A stretch of DNA of 64,000 nucleotides from [Actinomadura] parvosata subsp. kistnae (GTDB taxonomy: Bacteria > Actinomycetota > Actinomycetes > Streptosporangiales > Streptosporangiaceae): positions 186,001 to 250,000 of the forward strand of contig NZ_OOHJ01000006.1 of NCBI RefSeq assembly GCF_900323885.1, read 5' to 3'. The notes beneath the pieces are model-generated. The model was not told the DNA's origin. It made no database searches and saw nothing but the letters and a program-made list of their open reading frames with translations. The number at the start of each line of letters is the position of its first letter. Position 1 is the stretch's first letter. A program made the position numbers and the translations under genes. Shown in pieces: positions 1 through 8,733 of this stretch.

Positions 1-1
1 C

Positions 2-172
2 TCCGAAGGCGACGCCGTCCCCCAGGTCTTCGTCCCCATGCTGATCGGACTCTGGCGCCAGGGACGCTTCCCGTTCGACAAGCTGATCAAGACCTTCCCA
101 CTGGACCGCATCAACGAAGCCGAGCGGGCCACCGTCACAGGCGAGGTCGTCAAACCCGTTCTGCTGCCCTGA
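2..172 (+). CDS. Zinc-type alcohol dehydrogenase, C-terminal fragment
   Basis: The last 56 codons of a gene that begins before the window. The reading frame ends in TGA at 170-172. The segment GRFPFDKLIKTF followed by DRINEA is the usual C-terminal end of MDR-family zinc alcohol dehydrogenases (aryl-alcohol or NDMA-dependent type), where it follows the coenzyme domain. The catalytic and zinc-binding residues lie outside the window, so substrate and cofactor cannot be judged. It is followed after 88 bp by the P450-like gene on the same strand. Confidence 0.8.
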   Translation, partial: SEGDAVPQVFVPMLIGLWRQGRFPFDKLIKTFPLDRINEAERATVTGEVVKPVLLP

Positions 173-260
173 ACGGCAACGGGCCCCGGCCGGTCCGAGG
201 GCGGAGGCGCCGCAGGACATCCATCCCTGGTATCGAAGGTACTCGGACCCGAGGAGAGAC

Positions 261-1382
261 ATGCCACCACCGCCCCCACCATCCGACGGCTTCCCCGCCG
301 GCCCAGGCGACCTGCCGCCTTGGAGCGGCGGTTCGCAGGAGAGCGGATCCATCCTTCCTGTCACCCTGCCCGGTGGTGACCTGGTCTGGCTGGTGAGCGG
401 ACACGCGGACGCGCAAGCCGTCCTGTCGAACGCGCAGACCAGCTCCGCCCGTTCGCATCCCGGCTTCCCACCGGTCAGGCCGGGCTTCGGCGAGCGGTTC
501 CGGGCAACCTTCGCTGCCGTGGGTGCGCCGCAGCACCCCGTTCACCTGCAGCTGGCCGCCGCTGAGTTCACCACCGAACGGGTCGCGGCCATGAGGCCCC
601 GCGTGCAGGACATCGTGGACGACCAGATCGAGGCCCTGCTGGAGATGGAGCGCCCTGTCGACCTCGTCCAGGAGCTCGCCCTGCCGGTAGCGACCCTGGT
701 GATGTGCGAACTGCTCGGGGTGCCGTACGCCAGCAGGATTCGTCTCCACGGCTGGTTCCGGCAGCTGGCGAGCAGAACAGCCACCGCCGAGCGGCGGACG
801 ATCCTGATGGGCGAACTTGAACGGCTGGCCGGAGACCTGATCGAGGCCAAGCACCGCCATCCCGCCGGCGACCTGCTGAGCCGGTGGGTGATCCGGCACC
901 AGGAGGCGGGCCTGTACGACCGGGAAGGGCTGTCCAGGCTGGCGCTGGCCTTCCTCACCGCTGGCCACGAAACCACCGCGGGCATGATCACCCTCGGGAT
1001 GCGCGGACTCCTGGAGAACCCGGTCCACCTCGCGGCTCTTCGGGACGACCCCTCACTCGTCGCCGGCGCGGCGGAGGCGATGGTGCGCCTCTGGGTGCTC
1101 GCCGGCACGGCCACCCTGCGACGGGCCACCGACGACATCGAGATCGGCGACGTGGTCATCCGGCGCGGTGAGAGCATCCTCGTGCCCGCTGCCGCGGACA
1201 CCGAGGACCTCGGCGTGCCCGATCTTCGCCGCCACGTTCAAGAGCTGGCCCGGCTGCAACTGGAGACCATCTCCAGTACGCTCCTCACCCGTCTTCCCGG
1301 CCTGCGACTGACACAACCGCAACCACGGTCCGAGCATGACACCACCGCCTACGGCCTGCCCCATGTCACCGTGACGTGGTGA
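261..1382 (+). CDS. Cytochrome P450-fold protein lacking the heme-cysteine loop
   Basis: A 373-residue protein starting at an ATG with AGGAG 6 nt upstream. It follows bacterial P450s along its length, including the I-helix AGHETT at residues 234-239 and the C-terminal LTRLPGLRL. The region that should hold the FGxGxHxCxG heme loop is missing: VPDLRRHV (319-326) runs directly into QELARLQLE (327-335). The K-helix ExxR glutamate is alanine (A273 with R276), and the C-helix HxxxR is lost. The reading frame is intact. It is therefore unlikely to bind heme by the normal cysteine thiolate. Heme-less P450 homologues are known as helpers of glycosyltransferases (EryCII, DesVIII), but no glycosyltransferase is nearby, so a decaying enzyme is equally possible. 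Confidence 0.85.
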   Translation: MPPPPPPSDGFPAGPGDLPPWSGGSQESGSILPVTLPGGDLVWLVSGHADAQAVLSNAQTSSARSHPGFPPVRPGFGERFRATFAAVGAPQHPVHLQLAAAEFTTERVAAMRPRVQDIVDDQIEALLEMERPVDLVQELALPVATLVMCELLGVPYASRIRLHGWFRQLASRTATAERRTILMGELERLAGDLIEAKHRHPAGDLLSRWVIRHQEAGLYDREGLSRLALAFLTAGHETTAGMITLGMRGLLENPVHLAALRDDPSLVAGAAEAMVRLWVLAGTATLRRATDDIEIGDVVIRRGESILVPAAADTEDLGVPDLRRHVQELARLQLETISSTLLTRLPGLRLTQPQPRSEHDTTAYGLPHVTVTW

Positions 1383-1532
1383 CCAGACGCACCCTTCCGT
1401 CGTGCGTGAATCGGCCCCGTGGGGCAGGGACGGATCGCCCTTGCCCAGAGCGCTGCGGCCGAACAGGGACAGCCGCACAAGCCGGTGAAGGTGGCGCGGC
1501 CCGTGGCCGAGGACGGGGTGACCCGAAAAGCG

Positions 1533-2885
1533 TCATCCGGGCGTACGCCGCCGGCTGATCAGCCGCCCCGTACGCCGGTCGGCCGGCTTGCCGCGCTCGG
1601 CGATGAGCTCGCCGCGCAGGTACGTGGCCACGGCGCGCCCGGTCATGTCCATGCCGTCGTAGGGGGTCCAGCCCGCCTTGGACAGCACGTCCTCGTTGCG
1701 CAGCCGCCAGCGCTCCTGCGGGTCGGCCAGCACGAGGTCGGCGTCCGCGCCCGGGGCAATGCGGCCTTTGCGGGGCCACAGGCCGTAGATCCGGGCGGGA
1801 GCCTCGCTGTAGAGCCTGGCGATGTCCTCGTAGGCGAGCATCCCGCGCGCCGCCGCGCTGAGCAGCACCGCCATGGTGCTGTCCAGTCCGGGAAGCCCGA
1901 AGTGCACGTCCCAGATGCCGCCGGCACTCTTCTGCGCGGGGGTGGAGGGCGCGTGGTCGGAGGAGACGTGGGTGAGTTCGCCCTCGCGCAGCAGCCGCCA
2001 CAGCGCGGCCTCGTCCTGGTCGTGCCTGGCGCGCGCCGGCGGGGTGAACTTGCGGAACGGGCCGTGCGTGTGCACCTCGTCCTCGCGCAGCAGCAGGTAC
2101 TGAGGGCAGGTCTCGGCGTACAGCCGCGCCCCGCGGGCGCGTTCGGCGGCCAGGTAGGCGGCGACCTCGGGATGGCTGACGTGCGCCACTGTGGCTCGCG
2201 CGCCGGTGCGCCGGATGAGCAGGGCGGCGACGGCGGCGGCGACCACCTCGGCGTCCCGGTCGCGCCATTCGGGCAGGATGCCGGGGTCTTCGCGCCCGGC
2301 CGCGCGCAGCACGGACTCGGCCGCGGCGGTGAGCGACTCGTCCTCGCAGTGGATGAGGCTGATCGCGCCCGCGTCGGCCGTGGCCCGCAGGTGGGCGCGC
2401 AGCGCGGCCGCGTCGTGGCCGGGGATGCCGTGGGTGGTGCAGGTGAACACCTTGAAGAACGCGGCCCCGGCCTCCCACAGGGGCGCGACGGCGCCGGGGT
2501 CGCCCGGCCACGCGTGCGCGGCCAGGGCGAAGTCGACGTTGGACCGGCCGCTCAGGTAGGCGGCCTTCTCCTCCAGGTCACGCACGGTCCGTACCGGCCT
2601 GCCGTGGGAGTGCTCGATGATGGTCGTCACGCCGGACGCGGCGGCGGCGCGGGTCCCGCTGGGGAAGTCCTCGCGGTCGGTGCTGCCCGGGTCCATGAGG
2701 TGCACGTGCGTGTCGACGCCGCCCGGCAGGAGCAGCAGGCCGGTGGCGTCGACCGTGCGGGCGGCGGACAGGCCGGCGCCATCCAGTGTCAGGACGCGAC
2801 CGTCGCGCACGGCGACGTCGGCGCGGCGGCGGCCCTGTGAGGTGACCAGCGTGCCACCGGTGATGAGCAGATCGGCGTCGGGCAT
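1533..2885 (-). CDS. Cyclic amidohydrolase (allantoinase/dihydropyrimidinase/dihydroorotase-like)
   Basis: A 450-residue member of the amidohydrolase superfamily. The metal motif DTHVHLMDPG lies near residue 60, GTRAAAASGVTT follows, the lysine expected to be carbamylated sits in FFKVFTC, and SSDHAP carries the late metal aspartate. These enzymes open cyclic amides or ureides such as allantoin, hydantoin or dihydropyrimidines. The ATG at 2885 is preferred because GGAAAGGGA precedes it and it lies 31 bp after the preceding stop. An upstream in-frame start at 2990 would overlap the neighbour. It is the last gene of the molybdenum-hydroxylase operon, so it probably opens a lactam made by that enzyme. 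The exact substrate is not visible. Confidence 0.85.
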   Translation of the reverse strand: MPDADLLITGGTLVTSQGRRRADVAVRDGRVLTLDGAGLSAARTVDATGLLLLPGGVDTHVHLMDPGSTDREDFPSGTRAAAASGVTTIIEHSHGRPVRTVRDLEEKAAYLSGRSNVDFALAAHAWPGDPGAVAPLWEAGAAFFKVFTCTTHGIPGHDAAALRAHLRATADAGAISLIHCEDESLTAAAESVLRAAGREDPGILPEWRDRDAEVVAAAVAALLIRRTGARATVAHVSHPEVAAYLAAERARGARLYAETCPQYLLLREDEVHTHGPFRKFTPPARARHDQDEAALWRLLREGELTHVSSDHAPSTPAQKSAGGIWDVHFGLPGLDSTMAVLLSAAARGMLAYEDIARLYSEAPARIYGLWPRKGRIAPGADADLVLADPQERWRLRNEDVLSKAGWTPYDGMDMTGRAVATYLRGELIAERGKPADRRTGRLISRRRTPG

Positions 2886-2916
2886 CAGACACGGTCCCTT
2901 TCCACGGCGGCGGGCA

Positions 2917-4011
2917 TCAGACGCGGTACCTTTCCACGGCCTCCTGGGACAGGACGATGCCGAAACCGGGCTGGTCGCCGGCCGGGACACAGCCGTCCAT
3001 CACCTGCAGCGGCTCCTGCATGATCGGCTGCCACCAGGGCTGGAACTCCTGCCACACGACGTTCGGCAGCCCCGCCGCCAGGTGCAGGCAGTGCTCCATG
3101 AACAGGTGCGGCGTGACCGGCAGCTCAAGGCTCTCGCACTGATGGGCCGCCTTGACCAGCTCCGTCATGCCGCTCATCCGCATGAGGTCGGGCATGATGT
3201 AGTCGGCGCCGCCCTGCCCGGCCAGGGTCATCAGCTCGGCCTTGAGATAGTTGGACTCTCCGGTGCACAGCGGCATGTCCATCGCCCGGCGTGCGATGGC
3301 GTACGCGTCCACCTGCGTGTACGGCATCGGCTCCTCCAGCCAGGTCAGCTCGTACGGGGCGAGCCGGGCGGCCATGCGCAGCGTCTGCTTGAGGTCCCAC
3401 GCCTGGTTGGCGTCGACCATCAGCTTGACGCCTGGCCCGATGGCCTCGCGGACCAGGGCGACGCGGGCCACGTCCTCGTCCTCCTCGGGCAGCCCGGCTC
3501 GCATCTTGACGGCGCGAAATCCCTGCTCGACCAGGCTCTGTGCCTCCTTGGCCAGCTCGTCGCGTGAGCGGTCCAGCCACAGTCCCTGGCTGGCGTACAC
3601 CTCCACGCTGTCGCGGTAGCCGCCGAGCAGGCGGTGCACCGGCAGGCCCGCGGCCTGGCCTTTGATGTCCCAGCAGGCGGTGTCGAGGGTGGAGATCGCC
3701 AGCGCGGCCAGGCCCTGCCTGCCGACGAACCCGACCGCCTTGGACATGCGGGCCCACAGCCGTTCGGTCTCCAGCGCGTCGGCGCCGACCAGGATCTCGG
3801 CGAGGTCGTCGATGAGCCTGATCAGTGCCGCCACCTTGCCCTGGCCGAAGGCGAAGCTCCAGGCCACGCCGGTGTGACCGGCAGAGGTGCGGACGTGGAC
3901 GAGGGCGGTGTCGATGGCGGGGATGGGGAAGGCCGCGGTGACCAGGGGCCGGTCGAGCGGGATGGACAGGAAGTCGATGTCGACGCCGGTGATGCGGGTG
4001 CCGGTGGGCAT
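2917..4011 (-). CDS. Mandelate racemase/muconate-lactonizing enzyme family protein
   Basis: A 364-residue enolase-superfamily protein with the N-terminal capping domain and C-terminal barrel. Visible barrel residues are K169-x-R171 (the usual KxK with arginine second), metal ligands D200 (VDAN), E226 (LEEP) and E252 (TGES), D275 in MPDLMR, and H302 in PHLFMEH. The D275/H302 pair matches the Asp-His dyad of the mandelate racemase subgroup. Such enzymes abstract a proton next to a carboxylate, giving racemisation or dehydration. It lies 28 bp after the CoxG gene and 31 bp before the amidohydrolase in one operon, so a ring-cleaved or hydrated acid is a likely substrate. Confidence 0.88.
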   Translation of the reverse strand: MPTGTRITGVDIDFLSIPLDRPLVTAAFPIPAIDTALVHVRTSAGHTGVAWSFAFGQGKVAALIRLIDDLAEILVGADALETERLWARMSKAVGFVGRQGLAALAISTLDTACWDIKGQAAGLPVHRLLGGYRDSVEVYASQGLWLDRSRDELAKEAQSLVEQGFRAVKMRAGLPEEDEDVARVALVREAIGPGVKLMVDANQAWDLKQTLRMAARLAPYELTWLEEPMPYTQVDAYAIARRAMDMPLCTGESNYLKAELMTLAGQGGADYIMPDLMRMSGMTELVKAAHQCESLELPVTPHLFMEHCLHLAAGLPNVVWQEFQPWWQPIMQEPLQVMDGCVPAGDQPGFGIVLSQEAVERYRV

Positions 4012-4039
4012 GGTGCTCCTGGGGAAGGGGTCGGGTCCG

Positions 4040-4666
4040 TCAGCGGTGGCCGAACAGGCGGACGATGCGCTGCCAGAGGCGGGCCGCGAGCGAGCGGCCT
4101 GCCAGGCTGAGGACGTTGATCTCGCGTGCGGGACGGGCCGGGGTGCCGTGCTCCGGCGCCGCGGCGGGCTTCGTGCGGTCGACGCCGGCGGACGCGGCCG
4201 GGGTGGCGGTCGTGCGTTCGGCGGCCAGCTTGGCGGCCAGTTCGTCGGCGAACTGGTTGATGATCCGGTTGCTGACCTCGGTCATCACTCCGCGGCCCAG
4301 CTGGGCGGGCCGCCCGGTGACGTCGAGCTCGGTGAGCAGGTGCACCCGCGTGCGGTCGCCGTCGCCGGTCAGCCGCATGGTGACGGTGGCCCCGGCTGTC
4401 CCGTTGCCGCGGGCGTCGCGCCCCCGGGCCACCAGCACGGCGACATGAGAGGCCGCGTCCCTTCCCGTGATCTCGGCCTGGCCCTTGTAGGTCAGGCTCA
4501 CCGGGCCCACCTTGACCTTGACCCGGCCGGAGAACACGTCGCCGTCGACCGAGTCGAGCTCCGCCCCCGGCATGCAGGCGGCGATCCGGCCGACGTCCAG
4601 CAGCGTCGTCCAGGCGTCGTCCACCGGCAGCGGGACGGCGAAGTCGTTGTCGATGCGCATGGTCAT
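4040..4666 (-). CDS. CoxG-like SRPBCC family protein
   Basis: A 208-residue protein. Residues 1-145 match the CoxG/SRPBCC fold, with the typical DDAWTTLLDVGRIAACMPG start, YKGQAEI, and a C-terminal QLGRGVMTEVSNRIINQFADEL helix shown here in parts. A proline/alanine-rich linker and a short basic C-terminal helix (LWQRIVRLFG) follow and could anchor it to the membrane. CoxG proteins accompany molybdenum hydroxylases of the CO dehydrogenase/xanthine dehydrogenase family and help to place or assemble them. The ATG at 4666 overlaps the stop of the MBL-fold gene (ATGA), which indicates translational coupling. Confidence 0.85.
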   Translation of the reverse strand: MTMRIDNDFAVPLPVDDAWTTLLDVGRIAACMPGAELDSVDGDVFSGRVKVKVGPVSLTYKGQAEITGRDAASHVAVLVARGRDARGNGTAGATVTMRLTGDGDRTRVHLLTELDVTGRPAQLGRGVMTEVSNRIINQFADELAAKLAAERTTATPAASAGVDRTKPAAAPEHGTPARPAREINVLSLAGRSLAARLWQRIVRLFGHR

Positions 4667-5628
4667 CGTGGTGCCGTCGCTTCGAGGTAGCGGTAGGTGA
4701 GCAGGACGTTCAGCCGGTGCAGGGAGTCCATCAGCGCGGGGAAGCGGTCCGCGCCCGGGACGTCCGGGGGCAGCGTGAGCCGGTCCTTGAGCTCGATCGT
4801 GTCCATCATGGTGTCGAGGTCCATGCCCTCGCCGCGGTACCGGTGGACGCTGGCGGCGATGTTCTCCAGGTAGGCCAGCATCCAGCTCACGGACGGCTCG
4901 GCGTCGCTGAGCGGGCCGTGGCCGGGCACGAACCGGTCGAGTTCGAGCGTGGCCTTCATGGCGCGGATGGATCGGCTGTAGCCGATGGGGTCGCCGGCCA
5001 GCAGCATGGGCGGCATGCCCGCGTGCCGCAGGAAGTTGCCGGCCCACACCACCCGCGCGTCGGGCACGTGGACGAGCGTGTCGCCCGAGCCGTTGCCAGT
5101 GCCGAAGTGCCACAGGTGCACGACGCGGCCGCCCAGGTCGATCTCGCAGAAGCGGTCGAAGACGATGTCCGGCTCTCGCCAGGTGACGACCTCCTCCATG
5201 CCCGGATCGCCGTACATGCTCTCGCCGCGCAGGCTCTTCTCCATCTCCAGGTCGGTCATCGCCGCCTTGTTGAGCCGGGAGGAGATGATCGGCACGTCGT
5301 CGGGGAAGGCGACGTTTCCGAAGGTGTGGTCGCCGTGGTAGGTGGTGTTGGCGACGTACATGATGGGCTTGTCGGTGATCTTCCTGACCACGTCCTGGAT
5401 GTAGGCGCCGACGCCGGGGGTGATGCCCGTGTCCACGACGAGCGCGCCCTTGCTGCCGACGATCAGGCCGTTGTTGTCCTTGGGCAGCCGGTTGGCCATC
5501 AGCGCGTAGACGCCCTTGGCCAGCTCTGTGGGGATGAGCTCGAGCCCGACCGGGCTCAGGTTGGGGGCGAAGAATCCCTTCTGGCGCTCGGTCATCTCGG
5601 GGACGACGGGGGCGGGCCAGCAGTACAC
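4663..5628 (-). CDS. MBL-fold metallo-hydrolase with altered metal site
   Basis: A 321-residue metallo-beta-lactamase-fold protein. The GTG start at 5628 has a perfect AGGAGG 5 nt upstream. The HxHxDH motif reads T96-Y-H98-G-D100-H101, so the first histidine is threonine. The next ligand motif, normally GHTxGD, reads GNGSGD with N179 in place of histidine. D183 and the late GHG histidine (H237) are kept. Metal site 1 is therefore incomplete, and chemistry through one metal or a non-hydrolytic role is possible. It overlaps CoxG and follows the molybdenum subunit by 13 bp, within the same operon. Confidence 0.82.
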   Translation of the reverse strand: MYCWPAPVVPEMTERQKGFFAPNLSPVGLELIPTELAKGVYALMANRLPKDNNGLIVGSKGALVVDTGITPGVGAYIQDVVRKITDKPIMYVANTTYHGDHTFGNVAFPDDVPIISSRLNKAAMTDLEMEKSLRGESMYGDPGMEEVVTWREPDIVFDRFCEIDLGGRVVHLWHFGTGNGSGDTLVHVPDARVVWAGNFLRHAGMPPMLLAGDPIGYSRSIRAMKATLELDRFVPGHGPLSDAEPSVSWMLAYLENIAASVHRYRGEGMDLDTMMDTIELKDRLTLPPDVPGADRFPALMDSLHRLNVLLTYRYLEATAPR

Positions 5629-5641
5629 GAATACCTCCTGA

Positions 5642-7873
5642 TCAGGTGGAGCGGAGCAGCTCGCGGACCCGGCCGGGCGTGAGCGGCAGCCGCCACACCC
5701 GGGCGCCGCTCGCGGGGCCGAGCGCGTCGGCCACGGCGTTGGCGATGGCGGCGGGAGTGCCGACCATGCCCGATTCGCCGCCTCCCTTGATGCCAAGAGG
5801 GTTGGCCGGGGTGGGCCGCTCCTCGACGATGACCTCGATGTCGGGCAGCTCCTCGACCGTCGGGATGCGGTAGTCGGACAGGAGGGTCGACAGCGGCTGG
5901 CCGTACTCGTCGTACAGCAGTTCCTCAAGCAGGGCCGCGCCGATCCCCTGCGCCGCCGCGCCGGTGAGCTGGCGGCGCAGCAGCACCGGGTTGACGGCAC
6001 GGCCGACGTCGTGCAGCACGAGATGGCGCAGGACCCGCACCTGCCCCGTTCCGGCGTCGATCGAGACGAGCGACAGGACGGCGCCGAAGGAGAAGCTGGG
6101 ATGAGGCTTGTCGAAGCGGCCCCAGCCCTCGCCCAGGTCGCTCAGCGGCACCGACCGGCCGGAGGGCGCCGTGGCCCGTCCCCCGCCGAGCTCCACGTCC
6201 GCGCTGGGCACGCCGAGCTTGTCCGCGGCCCGGGAGCGCAGGTCCTCGGCCGCCAGGGCCAGGGCGTTGCCGGCCAGAGTGGTGGCGCGGCTGGCGAAGG
6301 AGCCGAAGCCGTGGGCGAGCTGGTCGGTGTCGTGGTGGTCGATGGTGATGTCCTGCATTGCCACGCCGAGCTTGTCCGCGGCGATCTGGGCGAGCACGGT
6401 CTCCACGCCCTGACCCAGGGAGCCGACGCCGACGTGGGCGACGAACCCGCCGTCGGGGCGCGGGACGATCGTGGCCTCCTCGAACGGCCCGATGCCGCCG
6501 ATCTCGGTGTAGGCGGCCAGGCCGATGCCCACGTGCTCGCCCCGGGCCCGCCGCTCGTCCCGCTGCCGGCGCAGCTCGGCGTAGCCCGCGTGGTCGAGCA
6601 GCCGGTCCAGGCCGGCGGGGAAGTCGCCGCTCTCGTAGGTGATGGGGGTGGGCGCGAAGTTCCACGGCAGTTGCGCGGGCTCGATCAGGTTGCGCCGCCG
6701 CAGCTCGGCGGGATCCAGCCGGAGCTCGTGGGCGAGCCGGTTGAGCATGCGCTCGCGGACGAACGTGGCCTCCGTCATGCCCGGCCCTCGGTAGGTGCCC
6801 ACGGGCGTGCGATGGGTGAGCACGCCGTGGACCTCCAGGGCGAACGCCTCCCATCGGTACGGTCCCGGCAGATGCTGAGCCGGCAGCAGCGCCGGCAGGA
6901 TGCCCTGCGAGCGGACGTAGGCCCCCTGATCGCACCAGGCGCGGTCGCGGAAGGCCAGCAGCCGCCCGTCGGCCGTGGCGGCGACCTCGAAGTCGTGCTC
7001 CTGCTCGCGGGCGTGGTTGGTGGCGACGAAGTGCTCGGCGCGGTCCTCGATCCACTTGACCGGCCGGCCGAGCCGCAGCGCGAGGAAGGCGATGAGGTAG
7101 TCCTCCGGGTACGGCTCACCGCGCACCCCGAAGCCGCCGCCGACGTGGTTCTCGACGACGCGGATGCGTTCGGGGTCGATCCCGAGCATGCCGCTGAGGG
7201 CCTGCCGGGTGAAGTGCTTGACCTTCGCCGCGCCCCACAGGGTGAGCACGCCGGTGCCCTGGTCCACCTCGGCCAGCAGGCCGCGCGTCTCCATGGGCAC
7301 GGCGGTGTGCCGGTGCACCCGCAGCCGATCTCTGAGCACGATGTCGGCGCGGGCGAAGGCGGCGTCGACGTCGCCGAAGGTCAGCGGGACGGTCGCGACG
7401 AGGTTCGTCCCGGCCTCGGGCTGCACCAGCGGCGTCCCGGTGGAGGCGGCGGAGGTGATGTCGGTCACCACGTCAAGCTCGTCGAGGTCGAGATCGACCA
7501 GCTCGGCGGCGTCCTCTGCGAGGTAGGGGTCGGCGGCCACGACGACCGCGACCGGCTCGCCCACGTACCGCACCACGCCGCGGGCCAGCGGCGGCTGGAG
7601 GAACTTGTGGGTGTCGGGCGTCTCGGCCATCGGCAGGCGGATCGGGATGCGCACGTCGGGGAGGTCGGCGGCTGTGATCACCGTGACGACGCCGGGCTGG
7701 GCCAGGGCCTCGGCCACGTCGATCGCCACGATACGGGCGTGCGCGACGGGGCTGCGCACGATCCTGGCGTGGAGCTGGCCCTCGCGGCTGACGTCGGCGA
7801 CGTACTGAGCGGTTCCGTCGAGGAAGTGCCGGTCGTCGCGTTCGACGCCGGCGCCGATGTAGCCGTGGGTCAT
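5642..7873 (-). CDS. Molybdenum hydroxylase, molybdopterin-binding large subunit
   Basis: A 743-residue large subunit of the xanthine dehydrogenase/CO dehydrogenase family. It binds the Mo-molybdopterin cofactor and hydroxylates carbons next to ring nitrogen or aldehydes. Seen in sequence: VGGGFGVRGE, the loop GTYRGPGM, and KGGGESG, whose glutamate is the expected catalytic base. The AYxCSFR loop of form I CO dehydrogenase is absent, so it is not a true CoxL. The ATG at 7873 overlaps the stop of the FAD subunit (ATGA). With the next two genes it forms a complete L-M-S enzyme transcribed in the order S, M, L. The surrounding amidohydrolase and amidase point to an N-heterocyclic substrate. Confidence 0.9.
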   Translation of the reverse strand: MTHGYIGAGVERDDRHFLDGTAQYVADVSREGQLHARIVRSPVAHARIVAIDVAEALAQPGVVTVITAADLPDVRIPIRLPMAETPDTHKFLQPPLARGVVRYVGEPVAVVVAADPYLAEDAAELVDLDLDELDVVTDITSAASTGTPLVQPEAGTNLVATVPLTFGDVDAAFARADIVLRDRLRVHRHTAVPMETRGLLAEVDQGTGVLTLWGAAKVKHFTRQALSGMLGIDPERIRVVENHVGGGFGVRGEPYPEDYLIAFLALRLGRPVKWIEDRAEHFVATNHAREQEHDFEVAATADGRLLAFRDRAWCDQGAYVRSQGILPALLPAQHLPGPYRWEAFALEVHGVLTHRTPVGTYRGPGMTEATFVRERMLNRLAHELRLDPAELRRRNLIEPAQLPWNFAPTPITYESGDFPAGLDRLLDHAGYAELRRQRDERRARGEHVGIGLAAYTEIGGIGPFEEATIVPRPDGGFVAHVGVGSLGQGVETVLAQIAADKLGVAMQDITIDHHDTDQLAHGFGSFASRATTLAGNALALAAEDLRSRAADKLGVPSADVELGGGRATAPSGRSVPLSDLGEGWGRFDKPHPSFSFGAVLSLVSIDAGTGQVRVLRHLVLHDVGRAVNPVLLRRQLTGAAAQGIGAALLEELLYDEYGQPLSTLLSDYRIPTVEELPDIEVIVEERPTPANPLGIKGGGESGMVGTPAAIANAVADALGPASGARVWRLPLTPGRVRELLRST

Positions 7874-8733
7874 CGTTCCTCCTTCAGCCGCGACAGGGCG
7901 CGCTCGACAAGCGTGGCGATGAGTTGCCTGCGGTAGGTCGCGCTCGCGTGCGCGTCGCCGGACGGGGCACACCCCGCGGCGGCTCGTCCGGCGGCCTCGC
8001 GCACGGTGGCGTCCGTCAGGGGCTCGCCTTCGAGTGCCTGCTCGGCCTCGTAGGCGCGTACGGGCACCGCGTCCACTCCGCCGAGCGCGATCCGCGCCTG
8101 CTGGACCGTGCCGTCGTCCCGCGTGCTCAGCGTGACGGCGGTGGAGGCGAAGGCGAAGTCCCCGGCGCGCGGGCCGAACTCCTCAAATGCGCTGCGCGTG
8201 CGCGGCGGCGGAGCCGGGAAGCGGGCTTCGACCAGCAGTTCGGCGGGGTCGAGCACGGTCATGAGCGGGCCGGCGAAGAAATCGGACGCCGGGATCTCCC
8301 GCTCGCCCGCCGTGGAGCGGACGACGAAGGTCGCGTCCATGGCGACGGCCACGACGGGTAGCTCGGCCGACGGGTCGGCGTGCGCCGCGCTGCCGCCGAA
8401 CGTGCCGCGCAGCCTGATGGGATGGTGGCCGATGAGGGCCGCCGCCTCGCGCAGGGCACGCCAGGGGCCGGTGAGCCGGGCGTCGCGTTCCAGCGTCGCG
8501 TGGCGGACCAGCGCGCCGACGCGCAGGCCGGCGCCGCTCTGGCGCAGCTCGTCCAGGCCGGGGAGGCGGTTGATGTCGATGAGGTGGCTCGGCCGCGACA
8601 TGCGCAGCGCCAGCAGGGGCATCAGGCTCTGCCCGCCGGCGATGAACTTGGCGTCCTCCCCCGCCTGCGCGGCCAGGGTCAGCGCCTCCTGCACGGAGGA
8701 CGGCCTGCGGTAGGCGAAGGGCGGCGGTTTCAC
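7870..8733 (-). CDS. Molybdenum hydroxylase, FAD-binding medium subunit
   Basis: A 287-residue CoxM/XdhB-like subunit. The FAD pyrophosphate motif AGGQSLMP lies near residues 32-40 and a second flavin motif, LRGTFGGSAAHADP, follows mid-protein. It passes electrons from the 2Fe-2S subunit to an acceptor through FAD. The GTG start at 8733 overlaps the stop of the small subunit and has GGAGGG upstream. The gene overlaps the large subunit start at its other end, so expression of the three subunits is tightly coupled. Confidence 0.92.
   Translation of the reverse strand: MKPPPFAYRRPSSVQEALTLAAQAGEDAKFIAGGQSLMPLLALRMSRPSHLIDINRLPGLDELRQSGAGLRVGALVRHATLERDARLTGPWRALREAAALIGHHPIRLRGTFGGSAAHADPSAELPVVAVAMDATFVVRSTAGEREIPASDFFAGPLMTVLDPAELLVEARFPAPPPRTRSAFEEFGPRAGDFAFASTAVTLSTRDDGTVQQARIALGGVDAVPVRAYEAEQALEGEPLTDATVREAAGRAAAGCAPSGDAHASATYRRQLIATLVERALSRLKEER

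Noticed and set aside
150..1478. Long antisense open frames across the P450-like gene
   Set aside because: High GC content leaves other frames open. They lack ribosome sites and family motifs, and their codon bias is that of a shifted frame.
5642..7873. Form I CO dehydrogenase large subunit
   Set aside because: The AYxCSFR active-site loop is absent. The loop reads GTYRGPGM, as in general xanthine dehydrogenase-family hydroxylases.
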